The notes under the pieces: model-generated
The model's input: only the letters and a program-made list of their open reading frames with translations
Databases searched by the model: none
What the model was told of the DNA's origin: nothing
In this document: positions 44,640-53,408 of the stretch, piece by piece
How positions within the stretch are numbered: the stretch's first letter is position 1
Layout of the letters: each line of letters begins with the position of its first letter
Position numbers and translations under genes: made by a program
Source: Actimicrobium antarcticum
GTDB taxonomy: Bacteria; Pseudomonadota; Gammaproteobacteria; Burkholderiales; Burkholderiaceae_D
Assembly (NCBI RefSeq): GCF_039536745.1
Contig: NZ_BAAAZE010000008.1
Span: 496,001 to 560,000 of the forward strand
Length of the DNA: 64,000 nt
Reading direction: 5' to 3'

Positions 44640-45338
44640 GTGGCAAGCAACAGCTCAGACGCATCGACCAAGTTCATGCGCAAAGGTGAATTGACCCGCG
44701 CCGCTATCCTTGATGTCGCACTCGACTTGTCCAGTCGGGACGGCCTCGAGGGACTCACCATCGGCCTGTTGGCCGACAAGATGAATATGAGCAAATCGGG
44801 CGTCTTTGCCCATTTTGGCTCACGGGAGGATCTGCAGATCGAAGTGCTGAAGCTGTACCACCAGCATTTCGAGCAGGAAGTGTTTTACCCCAGTGTCACG
44901 GAACCCCGCGGCTTGCCGCGCCTCAAAGCCATGTTTGCGCGCTGGATCAAGCGCGTGACGATCGAGATTGCCTCCGGCTGCATCTACATCAGCGGTGCAG
45001 TCGAGTACGACGACCGTCCTGGCGTGATTCGTGAAGAGCTGGAGGGCATGGTCGTGGCCTGGCAGGCAGCGCTGTTTCGCTGCGTTGAACAGGCCACCGA
45101 GATGGGCCATTTGCGCGCCGATACCGATCCGCAGCAAATGGTCTTCGAAATGTACGGATTGATCCTGGCCCTGCATCACGATGCCCGATTCATCAAGCGA
45201 CCCGGCAGCGTGGACCGGGCCAATCTGGGGTTCGAGCGGTTGTTGCACAGTTACCAGAATCCCGCGTTGGCAACTAACGACGCAGCAGGCCAACCGGCCT
45301 CAGATAAACCAACATCGGCTGTCAATAAAACAGCCTGA
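44640..45338 (+). CDS. TetR/AcrR family regulator of the fatty-acid operon
   Basis: This 232-residue regulator has a DNA-binding helix-turn-helix at about 18-65, with AAILDVALDLSSRDGLEGLTIGLLADKMNMSKSGVFAHFGSREDLQ, and a helical ligand-binding domain. The start is a GTG at 44640 with AGGA upstream. It lies 26 bp before the acyl-CoA dehydrogenase gene in the same direction, so it probably controls its own operon in response to acyl-CoA. This is inferred from position and from the operator at 44573-44592. The tail after about 200 is polar and disordered. Confidence 0.88.
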   Translation: MASNSSDASTKFMRKGELTRAAILDVALDLSSRDGLEGLTIGLLADKMNMSKSGVFAHFGSREDLQIEVLKLYHQHFEQEVFYPSVTEPRGLPRLKAMFARWIKRVTIEIASGCIYISGAVEYDDRPGVIREELEGMVVAWQAALFRCVEQATEMGHLRADTDPQQMVFEMYGLILALHHDARFIKRPGSVDRANLGFERLLHSYQNPALATNDAAGQPASDKPTSAVNKTA

Positions 45339-45364
45339 ACCATCATCTATCAGGAGAATAAATC

Positions 45365-47155
45365 ATGGGCCAGTACATCGCACCTTTACGTGACATGCAA
45401 TTCGTTTTGCATGAACTGCTGCAAGTCGAAGAAGAACTCAAGGCCATGCCCAAGCATGCCGAGACCAACCGCGAACTGATCGACCAGGTACTGGAAGAGG
45501 GCGGCAAATTTACCTCGCAGATTCTGTTCCCGCTGAATCATTCGGGTGACCGCGAAGGCTGCCACCTTGACAAGGTGACCCATGAAGTGACACCGCCAAA
45601 AGGCTTCAAGGCCGCTTACAAGCAATACGTCGAAGCCGGCTGGCCGTCGGTCTCGTGCGACCCCGAATTCGGCGGACAGGGCTTGCCGCTGGTGGTCAAC
45701 AATTCGTTTTATGAAATGATGAATTCAGCGAATCAGGCCTGGACCATGTATCCCGGTCTGTCGCACGGTGCCTATGAATGCCTGCACGAACACGGCACGC
45801 CGGAACAGAAAGCGCTGTACCTGCCGAAGCTGGTCTCGGGCGAATGGACCGGCACCATGTGCCTGACCGAATCGCATTGCGGCACCGACCTCGGCATGCT
45901 GCGCTCGAAAGCCGAACCGCAGGCCGATGGCTCGTTCAAGATCAGCGGTGGCAAGATTTTCATTTCCGCCGGCGAGCACGACATGTCGGAAAACATCATC
46001 CATCTGGTGCTGGCACGCCTGCCGGATGCACCGGCCGGTACCAAGGGCATTTCGCTGTTCGTCGTGCCGAAATTCCTGCCCAACGCCGATGGTTCGGTGG
46101 GCGCACGCAATCCGATTTTCTGTGGTGCCATCGAAGAAAAAATGGGCATCCACGGCAATTCAACCTGCCAGATGAATATGGATGAAGCCACCGGCTGGCT
46201 GATCGGCCAACCGAACAAGGGTCTGAACGCGATGTTCGTGATGATGAATGCAGCGCGCCTCGGCGTTGGCATGCAATCGCTAGGGCTGACCGAAGTCGCT
46301 TTCCAGAATGCGCTGGTGTATGCCAAAGATCGCCTGCAAATGCGCAGCCTGACCGGCGTCAAGGCACCCGAAAAAGCAGCCGACCCGATCATCGTCCATC
46401 CCGATGTACGCCGCATGCTGCTGACTGCCAAGGCCTATGCCGAAGGTGGCCGTGCCTTCAGTTCGTACGTTGCGCTGCAGATCGACAAGGAACTCAATCA
46501 TCCCGACGAAGATGTGCGCAAGGAAGCGGCCGATGAAGTCGCGCTGCTGACACCGATCATCAAATCCTTCCTGACCGACAATGGCTGGATCGCGACCTCG
46601 GAAGCGCTGCAGGTCTACGGCGGCCACGGCTTCATTGCCGAATGGGGCATGGAGCAGTACGTGCGTGATTCGCGCATCAACATGATTTACGAAGGCACCA
46701 ACACGATCCAGTCACTGGATTTGCTGGGCCGCAAAGTGCTGATGGATAACGGCGCCAAGCTGCGCAAATTCGGCGCGAAAGTGCAAGCCTTCGTCGAAGA
46801 AAACGGTACCGATGAAGCGATGGCCGAATTCATCACGCCACTGGCCGACCTCGGCGACAAGGTCACCAAGCTGACCATGGAAATCGGCATGAAGGCATTC
46901 CAGAATCCGGACGAAGTCGGTGCCGCAGCGGTGCCGTACCTGCGCGTGGTCGGCCACATGGTGTATGCGTACTTCTTTGCCCGCATGGCCAAGATCGCGC
47001 TCGAAAAACAGGATGGTGGCGACAAGTTCTACCAATCGAAACTCGGCACGGCGCGCTTCTATTTTGCCCGCCTGCTGCCAGAAACCGCGATGCTGATCCG
47101 TCAGGCGCGTTCCGGTAGCGCCAGCCTGATGGCGCTCGACGCCGACCTGTTTTAA
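45365..47155 (+). CDS. Acyl-CoA dehydrogenase (long, C-terminal-extended type)
   Basis: This 596-residue flavoprotein catalyses the first oxidation of acyl-CoA. The catalytic Glu is in YEGTNTIQSLD near 440-450. The FAD/substrate region LTESHCGTDLGMLRSKAE lies near 167-184, and the C-terminal extension (about 470-596) is typical of the DmdC/PA0506-like branch rather than of the 380-residue short-chain enzymes. The ATG follows AGGAGAATAAATC. It is the first enzyme gene of the beta-oxidation cluster. Chain-length preference cannot be read. Confidence 0.93.
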   Translation: MGQYIAPLRDMQFVLHELLQVEEELKAMPKHAETNRELIDQVLEEGGKFTSQILFPLNHSGDREGCHLDKVTHEVTPPKGFKAAYKQYVEAGWPSVSCDPEFGGQGLPLVVNNSFYEMMNSANQAWTMYPGLSHGAYECLHEHGTPEQKALYLPKLVSGEWTGTMCLTESHCGTDLGMLRSKAEPQADGSFKISGGKIFISAGEHDMSENIIHLVLARLPDAPAGTKGISLFVVPKFLPNADGSVGARNPIFCGAIEEKMGIHGNSTCQMNMDEATGWLIGQPNKGLNAMFVMMNAARLGVGMQSLGLTEVAFQNALVYAKDRLQMRSLTGVKAPEKAADPIIVHPDVRRMLLTAKAYAEGGRAFSSYVALQIDKELNHPDEDVRKEAADEVALLTPIIKSFLTDNGWIATSEALQVYGGHGFIAEWGMEQYVRDSRINMIYEGTNTIQSLDLLGRKVLMDNGAKLRKFGAKVQAFVEENGTDEAMAEFITPLADLGDKVTKLTMEIGMKAFQNPDEVGAAAVPYLRVVGHMVYAYFFARMAKIALEKQDGGDKFYQSKLGTARFYFARLLPETAMLIRQARSGSASLMALDADLF

Positions 47156-47171
47156 GCCAACCAACCAGCCG

Positions 47172-47201
47172 CGTCCGGTACCGCTTTGCCGGTGCCGGAC
47201 G
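47172..47201 (+). other. Stem-loop between acyl-CoA dehydrogenase and fadN
   Basis: A 12-base-pair stem, CGTCCGGTACCG (47172-47183) with CGGTGCCGGACG (47190-47201), has one G-T pair and a six-base loop. There is no U-run, so it is unlikely to terminate on its own. It may stabilise or process the operon mRNA. Confidence 0.55.
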
Positions 47202-47226
47202 TGGCGGCATTTCAAGGATTTCCGTC

Positions 47227-49614
47227 ATGTCCAATTTCATCGTCAAAAAAGTCGCCGTGCTCGGCGCCGGCGTCATGGGTGCGCAGATCGCTGCGCACTG
47301 CATCAACGCCCGTGTACCCGTGGTCCTGTTCGATCTGCCGGCCAGGGAAGGCGCCAAGAATGGCATCGTCCTGCGCGCCATCGAGAACCTGAAAAAACTC
47401 AGCCCTGCGCCCTTCGGCAATAAAGATGACGCTGCCCTGATCGAAGTCGCCAACTACGAAGACAACCTCGACCTGCTGGCCGGTTGCGACCTGATCATCG
47501 AAGCGATTGCCGAGCGCATGGACTGGAAGCACGACTTGTACAAAAAGGTCGCGCCGCATATCGCCCCGAATGCGATCTTTGCTTCGAACACCTCCGGCCT
47601 GTCGATCACGGCGCTGTCCGACGGTTTCGACAGCGAACTCAAGGCGCGTTTCTGCGGGGTGCATTTTTTCAATCCGCCGCGCTACATGCACCTGGTTGAA
47701 CTGATCCCGACCGTGGCGACCAATCCGGTCATCCTGGACCAACTCGAAGGCTTCCTCGCTTCGACGCTGGGCAAGGGCGTCGTGCGCGCCATCGATACAC
47801 CGAACTTCATTGCCAACCGCGTCGGTATTTTCGGCATGCTGGCGACCATCCACGAAGCCGATAAATTCGGCCTGTCGGTCGATGTGGTCGATGACCTGAC
47901 CGGTGCCAAGCTGGGTCGCGCCAAGTCGGGCACCTTCCGTACCGCCGACGTGGTCGGGCTGGACACCATGGGCCATGTGATCCGCACCATGCAGGATCAC
48001 CTGAAAGATGATCCGTTCTACAGCACCTACGCGACGCCGCCGCTGCTCGAAAAACTGATCGCGCAAGGCGCGCTCGGCCAGAAAGCCGGTGCCGGTTTCT
48101 ACAAAAAAGTCGGCAAGGACATCCAGCGCATCGATGCCGCCAGCGGCGAGTACGTCACCGGCGGTGGCAAGGCCGATGACCTGGTCGCACGCATCCTGAA
48201 AGAGAAAGACCCGGTCAAGCGCATGAAAGCGCTGCACGACTCGACCAATCCGCAGGCACAATTTCTGTGGGCGATTTTCCGTGACGCATTCCACTACATC
48301 GCGTTTCATCTGGAATCGATTGCCGACAACGCACGTGATGTCGATTTCGCGTTGCGCTGGGGCTTCGGCTGGAACCTCGGACCGTTCGAAACCTGGCAAG
48401 CCGCTGGCTGGCAGCAAGTCGCTACCTGGGTCAAGGAAGACATCGATGCCGGCAAGGCACTCAGCACCGCGCCATTGCCGGACTGGGTGTTCGATGGCCG
48501 CACCGGCGTGCATGCACCCGAGGGTTCGTTCTCGCCCGCGAAAAAAACCAGCATCGGCCGCTCCGAACTGGCTGTTTATCAGCGCCAGGCATTCCGCGCG
48601 CCGGTGCTCGGCGCCGGTGCAATCGATGGACGCACTGCCGGCACCACCGTCTTCGAAGACGAATCGGTACGCCTCTGGCATCAGGATGACGACGTCCTGA
48701 TCCTGTCGCTGAAAACCAAAATGCATGTCATCGGCGCAGGCGTGATTGCCGGACTGTCGCGCGCAATTGCCGAAGCCGAAGCGAACTACAAAGGCCTGGT
48801 GATCTGGAGCGCTGATGCGGCCGAAGGCGGCGCGTTCTCGGCGGGTGCGGACCTGCAATCGATGCTGCCGCTGTTCATGTCGGGCGGCATCAAGGCGATC
48901 GAGCCGGAAGTCGCAAAACTGCAGCAAGCCCATCAGGCACTGAAGTATGCGAACGTCCCGGTGGTCGCTGCGGTGGCAGGACTGGCACTGGGCGGTGGCT
49001 GCGAACTGATGCTGCATGCGGCACGTCGCGTGGCCTCGATCGAGTCGTACATCGGTCTGGTTGAAGTGGGCGTTGGTTTGATCCCGGCCGGTGGTGGTCT
49101 GAAGGAAGCGGCCGTGCGTGCTGCGGCCGATGCCAAAGGCACCGACCTGCTGCAGTTCCTGAAAAACTACTTCACCAATGCGGCCACTGCTGCCGTGTCG
49201 AAGTCCGCGCTCGAAGCGCAAAAGATGGGCTATCTGAAGTCGACCGATGTCATCGTCTTCAATGCCTATGAGTTGCTGCATGTCGCCAAGGTCGAAGCCC
49301 GTGCGATGTTCGATGCCGGTTATCGCGCACCGATGAAAACCCTGATCCCGGTCGCTGGCCGGTATGGCATCGCTACCGTCACGGCCCAGTTGGTCAACAT
49401 GCGTGATGGCGGATTCATCTCGGCGCACGACTTCAAGCTGGGTGCCATGATTGCCGCGATCGTCTGCGGTGGCGATGTCGATGAAGGCAGCCTGGTCAAC
49501 GAACAATGGCTGCTGGACCTGGAGCGCAAGGCGTTCATGGAACTGCTGAACCATCCGAAGACGCAGGAGCGGATCATGGGAATGATGCAGACCGGCAAAC
49601 CGGTGCGTAACTGA
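47227..49614 (+). CDS. fadN: 3-hydroxyacyl-CoA dehydrogenase/enoyl-CoA hydratase, FadN type
   Basis: This 795-residue multifunctional beta-oxidation enzyme has the dehydrogenase at the N-terminus, opposite to FadB order. The Rossmann loop GAGVMGAQIA lies at 13-22, the catalytic region HFFNPPRYMHLVELIP near 145-160, and a second 3HCDH half near 350-410. The crotonase domain runs from about 495, with AFSAGADLQSML near 537-548 and the oxyanion-hole segment VAGLALGGGCELMLHA near 585-600. A length near 790 and this order match FadN. It lies between the acyl-CoA dehydrogenase and the thiolase, completing the spiral. Confidence 0.93.
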   Translation: MSNFIVKKVAVLGAGVMGAQIAAHCINARVPVVLFDLPAREGAKNGIVLRAIENLKKLSPAPFGNKDDAALIEVANYEDNLDLLAGCDLIIEAIAERMDWKHDLYKKVAPHIAPNAIFASNTSGLSITALSDGFDSELKARFCGVHFFNPPRYMHLVELIPTVATNPVILDQLEGFLASTLGKGVVRAIDTPNFIANRVGIFGMLATIHEADKFGLSVDVVDDLTGAKLGRAKSGTFRTADVVGLDTMGHVIRTMQDHLKDDPFYSTYATPPLLEKLIAQGALGQKAGAGFYKKVGKDIQRIDAASGEYVTGGGKADDLVARILKEKDPVKRMKALHDSTNPQAQFLWAIFRDAFHYIAFHLESIADNARDVDFALRWGFGWNLGPFETWQAAGWQQVATWVKEDIDAGKALSTAPLPDWVFDGRTGVHAPEGSFSPAKKTSIGRSELAVYQRQAFRAPVLGAGAIDGRTAGTTVFEDESVRLWHQDDDVLILSLKTKMHVIGAGVIAGLSRAIAEAEANYKGLVIWSADAAEGGAFSAGADLQSMLPLFMSGGIKAIEPEVAKLQQAHQALKYANVPVVAAVAGLALGGGCELMLHAARRVASIESYIGLVEVGVGLIPAGGGLKEAAVRAAADAKGTDLLQFLKNYFTNAATAAVSKSALEAQKMGYLKSTDVIVFNAYELLHVAKVEARAMFDAGYRAPMKTLIPVAGRYGIATVTAQLVNMRDGGFISAHDFKLGAMIAAIVCGGDVDEGSLVNEQWLLDLERKAFMELLNHPKTQERIMGMMQTGKPVRN

Positions 49615-49630
49615 CGGACTGACGGACTGC

Positions 49631-49654
49631 GGGACAGTGTGCTGATGCTGTCCC
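49631..49654 (+). other. Stem-loop between fadN and fadA
   Basis: GGGACAG (49631-49637) pairs with CTGTCCC (49648-49654) across a ten-base loop, with no U-run. It is preceded by a short tandem CTGACGGA repeat near 49611-49628. Confidence 0.45.
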
Positions 49655-49728
49655 CATCCTGCATCACGGCCCCCACCCGGGATCACTACCAGACACCACC
49701 AGACACCAAGCAGTACCAGGAGAATCCA

Positions 49729-50925
49729 ATGACCAAACAACTTCAAGAAGCCTACATCGTCGCCGCCACCCGCACGCCGATCGGCAAAGCGCCGCGTGGC
49801 ATGTTCCGCAGCACCCGCCCGGATGATTTGCTGGTGCGCGCGATCCAGTCCGCCATGCTGCAGGTGCCGGGCCTCGACCCGGCCACCATCGAAGACGCCA
49901 TCGTCGGCTGTTCGTTTCCGGAAGGCGCGCAAGGCCTCAACATCGGCCGCATGGCCGTGCTGCTGGCGGGCCTGCCGAAGACTGTCGGTGGCGTCACCGT
50001 CAATCGCTACTGCGCCTCCGGCATCACTGCTGTGGCGATGGCAGCCGACCGGATTCGTGTTGGCCAGGCCGATGTGATGATTGCCGCCGGTGTCGAATCG
50101 ATGTCGATGGTGCCGATGATGGGTTTCCATCCGTCGATGAACATGGACATCTTCAAGGATGACAATATCGGCATGGCGTACGGCATGGGCCTGACGGCCG
50201 AGAAAGTCGCACAGCAATGGAAAGTTTCGCGCGAAGCACAGGACCAGTTCGCGCTGGCGTCGCACATGAAAGCCATCGCCGCACAACAGTCCGGCGAGTT
50301 CAATGACGAAATGACCTCGGTCGACATCATCGAGCGCGTGCCGAACCTGGTCACTGGTCAGATCGATCTGCGCACCCGTACTGTCAATCAGGATGAAGGC
50401 GCGCGCGCCGAATCGACGCTGGCGTCACTGGGCAAACTCAAGCCGGTCTTCGCGGCAAAGGGCTCGGTCACGGCCGGTAACAGCTCGCAGATGTCGGACG
50501 GTGCCGGTGCGCTGATTATCGTCAGCGAAAAAATCCTGAAGCAATTCAATCTGACGCCGCTGGCGCGCTTTGCGTCCTTTGCGGTACGCGGCGTACCGCC
50601 GGAAATCATGGGGATCGGCCCGAAAGAAGCCATCCCTGCGGCGTTGCGCGCAGCCGGTATCACGCAGGATCAGATCGACTGGTTCGAATTGAACGAAGCC
50701 TTTGCCGCGCAATCGCTGGCGGTGATCAACGACCTCGGACTCGACCCGGCCAAGGTCAATCCGATGGGCGGCGCGATTGCGCTCGGCCATCCGCTGGGTG
50801 CCACCGGCGCGATCCGTTCGGCCACCGTGATCCATGCCTTGCGTCGCAAGAACCTGAAGTACGGCATGGTGACGATGTGCGTGGGAACCGGCATGGGTGC
50901 AGCGGGGATTTTCGAGCGGATGTAA
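49729..50925 (+). CDS. fadA: Acetyl-CoA C-acyltransferase (3-ketoacyl-CoA thiolase)
   Basis: This thiolase cleaves 3-ketoacyl-CoA with CoA to give acetyl-CoA and a shortened acyl-CoA. The 398-residue protein has the nucleophilic Cys in NRYCASG near 93, GGAIALGHPLGATGA near 347-361 with the active His, and the second Cys in MCVGTGMGAAG near 384-394. The frame is open from 49639, but the ATG at 49729 follows AGGAG at six bases and gives the normal start. It is the last step of the beta-oxidation spiral encoded by the neighbouring genes. Confidence 0.95.
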   Translation: MTKQLQEAYIVAATRTPIGKAPRGMFRSTRPDDLLVRAIQSAMLQVPGLDPATIEDAIVGCSFPEGAQGLNIGRMAVLLAGLPKTVGGVTVNRYCASGITAVAMAADRIRVGQADVMIAAGVESMSMVPMMGFHPSMNMDIFKDDNIGMAYGMGLTAEKVAQQWKVSREAQDQFALASHMKAIAAQQSGEFNDEMTSVDIIERVPNLVTGQIDLRTRTVNQDEGARAESTLASLGKLKPVFAAKGSVTAGNSSQMSDGAGALIIVSEKILKQFNLTPLARFASFAVRGVPPEIMGIGPKEAIPAALRAAGITQDQIDWFELNEAFAAQSLAVINDLGLDPAKVNPMGGAIALGHPLGATGAIRSATVIHALRRKNLKYGMVTMCVGTGMGAAGIFERM

Positions 50926-50932
50926 TTTGACT

Positions 50933-50960
50933 GGCAGGACGGCTTTGCTGCAGTCCTGCC
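50933..50960 (+). other. Stem-loop between fadA and the crotonase gene
   Basis: GGCAGGAC (50933-50940) pairs with GTCCTGCC (50953-50960), with a 12-base loop that can pair further (GC with GC). There is no U-run downstream. Confidence 0.5.
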
Positions 50961-51017
50961 GGGAAGTCTGAAAACAGCTATCAAAAAAAAGCGCAGCAGC
51001 GCCCACCAGGAGACCAG

Positions 51018-51782
51018 ATGGACATCTTGATCAGCAAGGAAAACCAGATTCTGACGATGCAGTTCAATCGTCCCGACAAAAAGAATGCGATCACCGCGGC
51101 GATGTATCAGGCCATGGCCGATGCATTGAAAGATGCTGACAGCGATGCCGGCGTACGCGTGATCCTGATCACCGGTCATCCGCAGATTTTTACGGCGGGT
51201 AACGATCTCGACGATTTCATGAAAAATCCGCCGCAAGGCATGGACAGCCCGGTGCACCAGTACCTGTGGAACCTGAGCCATGCGACCAAGCCGATCGTGG
51301 CAGCGGTCGCCGGTGCCGCAGTCGGTATCGGCACTACGTTGCTGCTGCATTGCGACTTGGTCTATGCCGCTGATAACGCTAAATTGATGATGCCGTTTTC
51401 GCAGCTGGGCTTGTGCCCGGAAGCCGCATCAAGCCTGCTGTTGCCGCAAATCGCCGGCTATCAGCGGGCGGCAGAAAAGCTGCTGCTAGGCGAAGCATTC
51501 TCGGCCGACGAGGCGCAGCAAATGGGCCTGGTCAACAAGGTGTTGCCGGCCGATCAGCTGCTCGATTTTGCCCGCGCCCAGGCCGCCAAACTGGCGGCCT
51601 TGCCAGCTTCATCGATCCGCATCACCAAGCAGCTGATGAAGGCCGGACAACGCGCCGCCATCGAGTCACAGATGCTGGAAGAAAGCAGCCATTTCGGTGC
51701 GATGCTGGTTGCGCCTGCTGCGAAGGAAGCCTTCAAGGCATTTTTCCAGAAGCGCAAACCGGATTTTTCGCAATGTGACTGA
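51018..51782 (+). CDS. Enoyl-CoA hydratase/isomerase family protein
   Basis: This 254-residue stand-alone crotonase-fold protein has the oxyanion-hole segment IFTAGNDLDDF near 57-67 and GAAVGIGTTLLLHCDL near 101-116. The active-site helix is LGLCPEAASSLLLP near 134-147. The single Glu in PEAASS, with no second catalytic Glu at the usual hydratase position, resembles delta3,delta2-enoyl-CoA isomerases (ECI2/PECI type), so it may isomerise double bonds of unsaturated fatty acids rather than hydrate. That is inference. It closes the beta-oxidation operon, 92 bp after the thiolase, with a GGAG ribosome site. Confidence 0.9.
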   Translation: MDILISKENQILTMQFNRPDKKNAITAAMYQAMADALKDADSDAGVRVILITGHPQIFTAGNDLDDFMKNPPQGMDSPVHQYLWNLSHATKPIVAAVAGAAVGIGTTLLLHCDLVYAADNAKLMMPFSQLGLCPEAASSLLLPQIAGYQRAAEKLLLGEAFSADEAQQMGLVNKVLPADQLLDFARAQAAKLAALPASSIRITKQLMKAGQRAAIESQMLEESSHFGAMLVAPAAKEAFKAFFQKRKPDFSQCD

Positions 51783-51821
51783 GTGTTCCGGTAGCCCCTC
51801 GGTCGGCCACCGTACACGAAG

Positions 51822-52214
51822 CTACCTCGGCAAGCTGCGCACCAGTTCGGTCAAGGTCATTTTTCGGAAGGTGTGGAGGATTTCAATGTTGATGCCCGCA
51901 TTCTGGATGTTCCGCTGCAAGCTTGCCAGTTCCGGCGGTACCAGGTCGCGCAGCAACAGCGCATCGCGATAAAAGGATTCGAGCTCCGTGTCCGACGCCT
52001 CTTCGACCGGCTTTCCGGTATGCGTGCAGCGCTTGAAAACACGGGCCGCCATGTCGCGCTGCACTGCCGACAGCGTCATGTCGACCCGGTCTGCCGCACT
52101 CTGCGTTTTCATCCATTCGCGTAGCGGACTGATGGCATCGGCGATCAACTTGTTGTTTTCGGCAATGTATTGGTCAACTATTTCTTCAAGACTTTCGTTG
52201 TCGTCATGTGCCAT
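51822..52214 (-). CDS. Hypothetical helical protein, 130 residues
   Basis: I do not recognise this protein. It is predicted helical and soluble, acidic at the start (MAHDDNESLEEIVDQYIAEN), with a basic middle containing one Cys (RVFKRCTHTGKP) and a helix-rich end rich in Leu/Arg. The frame extends upstream to 52358, but the ATG at 52214 has GTGAGG upstream and better coding character. It is convergent with the crotonase gene and divergent from the NYN gene 261 bp away. No signal peptide or membrane segment is seen. Confidence 0.72.
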   Translation of the reverse strand: MAHDDNESLEEIVDQYIAENNKLIADAISPLREWMKTQSAADRVDMTLSAVQRDMAARVFKRCTHTGKPVEEASDTELESFYRDALLLRDLVPPELASLQRNIQNAGINIEILHTFRKMTLTELVRSLPR

Positions 52215-52475
52215 GCTGGCCTCACAGAAGTAAATGGTGGAGTTGCGGGAGTTGCGGGAGTGGCGGTGCCGGAATTGAGAAAGGGATGATCGAGCCGCCG
52301 TGCGAACGGTAGTCTGCAGCCTTGTTAATGAGTGCCCTCGGCAACCATGAGGTTCCACGCCTGGCAGACGTTTTTTTGGGCGGCTGGTTCCTGGGCTTGT
52401 TGCGCAGAGGGTGTCGCGTCTGTCGTACCCGCGCTTACAATGGCTGCTTCATTCTCCCTACAAGGACGTTGACTG

Positions 52476-53342
52476 ATGGCCGGACAACCTGAAATTACCA
52501 ACATGGCGCTTTTTTGCGATTTTGAAAACGTCGCGCTCGGTGTGCGTGATGCCAAATTCGCTCAATTCGATATCCGCAAGGTGCTGGAACGATTGCTGCT
52601 CAAGGGCAGCATCGTCGTCAAGAAAGCCTATTGCGACTGGGATCGCTACAAGGACTTCAAGGCACCGATGCATGAAGCTGCCTTCGAGTTGATCGAAATT
52701 CCGCACGTGCGCCAGTCCGGTAAAAATTCCGCAGATATCCGCATGGTCGTCGATGCCCTCGACCTCTGCTACACCAAGGCGCACGTCGATACCTTTGTCA
52801 TCATCAGTGGCGACTCGGATTTTTCGCCGCTGGTCTCGAAACTGCGCGAAAACAACAAGCGCGTCATTGGCGTTGGCGTCAAGGATTCGACCTCGGATCT
52901 GCTGAGTGCCAATTGCGACGAATTCATTTTTTACGATGACCTGGTACGGGTCCAGGAAGCCCGCAAGAAGCCTGTGGCCAGAAAACCGGCTGCCAAAACT
53001 CCCGCCGCGAATGGCGCCACTGTGCGCGAAGGCAAAGATGCCAAACCGGCCGAAGTCAGATCTGAAGAAGACAAGCGTGCCGATTTGCGGTCCGAAGTAT
53101 TCGACTTCCTGGCCGGGACGGTCGAGGCACTGATCGCCGAGCGCGGATCGGACGAAAAAATCTGGGCATCGATGGTGAAGTCGACCATGCAGCGACGCCG
53201 GCCGGGCTTCAATGAATCGACCTACGGCTATCGCTCGTTCAAGGAGCTGGTCGAGGATGCGCAGCGGCATAAATTTCTGTCGATCGTGCGTGATGAAAAA
53301 AACTCGCAGTACACGATACGGCTGCCTTCTGGCGATGAGTGA
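52476..53342 (+). CDS. NYN domain protein with C-terminal OST-HTH/LOTUS domain
   Basis: This 288-residue protein is a likely RNA-binding ribonuclease. The NYN (LabA/MARF1-type PIN-like) domain spans about 10-155, with FCDFEN (Asp15, Asn18), the middle Asp87 in SADIRMVVDAL, and SGDSDF (Asp113, Asp115): the acidic set of a metal-dependent nuclease. A linker rich in Lys, Ala and Pro (about 160-205) leads to a winged-helix OST-HTH/LOTUS domain (about 207-285), starting DLRSEVFDFLAGTVEAL, known in eukaryotes to bind RNA. It stands between genes of unrelated function. The target RNA is unknown. Confidence 0.9.
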   Translation: MAGQPEITNMALFCDFENVALGVRDAKFAQFDIRKVLERLLLKGSIVVKKAYCDWDRYKDFKAPMHEAAFELIEIPHVRQSGKNSADIRMVVDALDLCYTKAHVDTFVIISGDSDFSPLVSKLRENNKRVIGVGVKDSTSDLLSANCDEFIFYDDLVRVQEARKKPVARKPAAKTPAANGATVREGKDAKPAEVRSEEDKRADLRSEVFDFLAGTVEALIAERGSDEKIWASMVKSTMQRRRPGFNESTYGYRSFKELVEDAQRHKFLSIVRDEKNSQYTIRLPSGDE

Positions 53343-53408
53343 GTTCATCCTTCCCGCTGCATCTTTGTTGACCTCGCTGTTGACATTTTCCTTGACTGGC
53401 AAGCAACC

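Noticed and set aside
47212..50286. 1024-codon open frame on the minus strand opposite fadN and fadA
   Set aside because: It is the mirror of two well-recognised enzymes, has His/Arg/Gln-rich low-similarity composition and no ribosome site; such frames arise from codon bias in G+C-rich genes.
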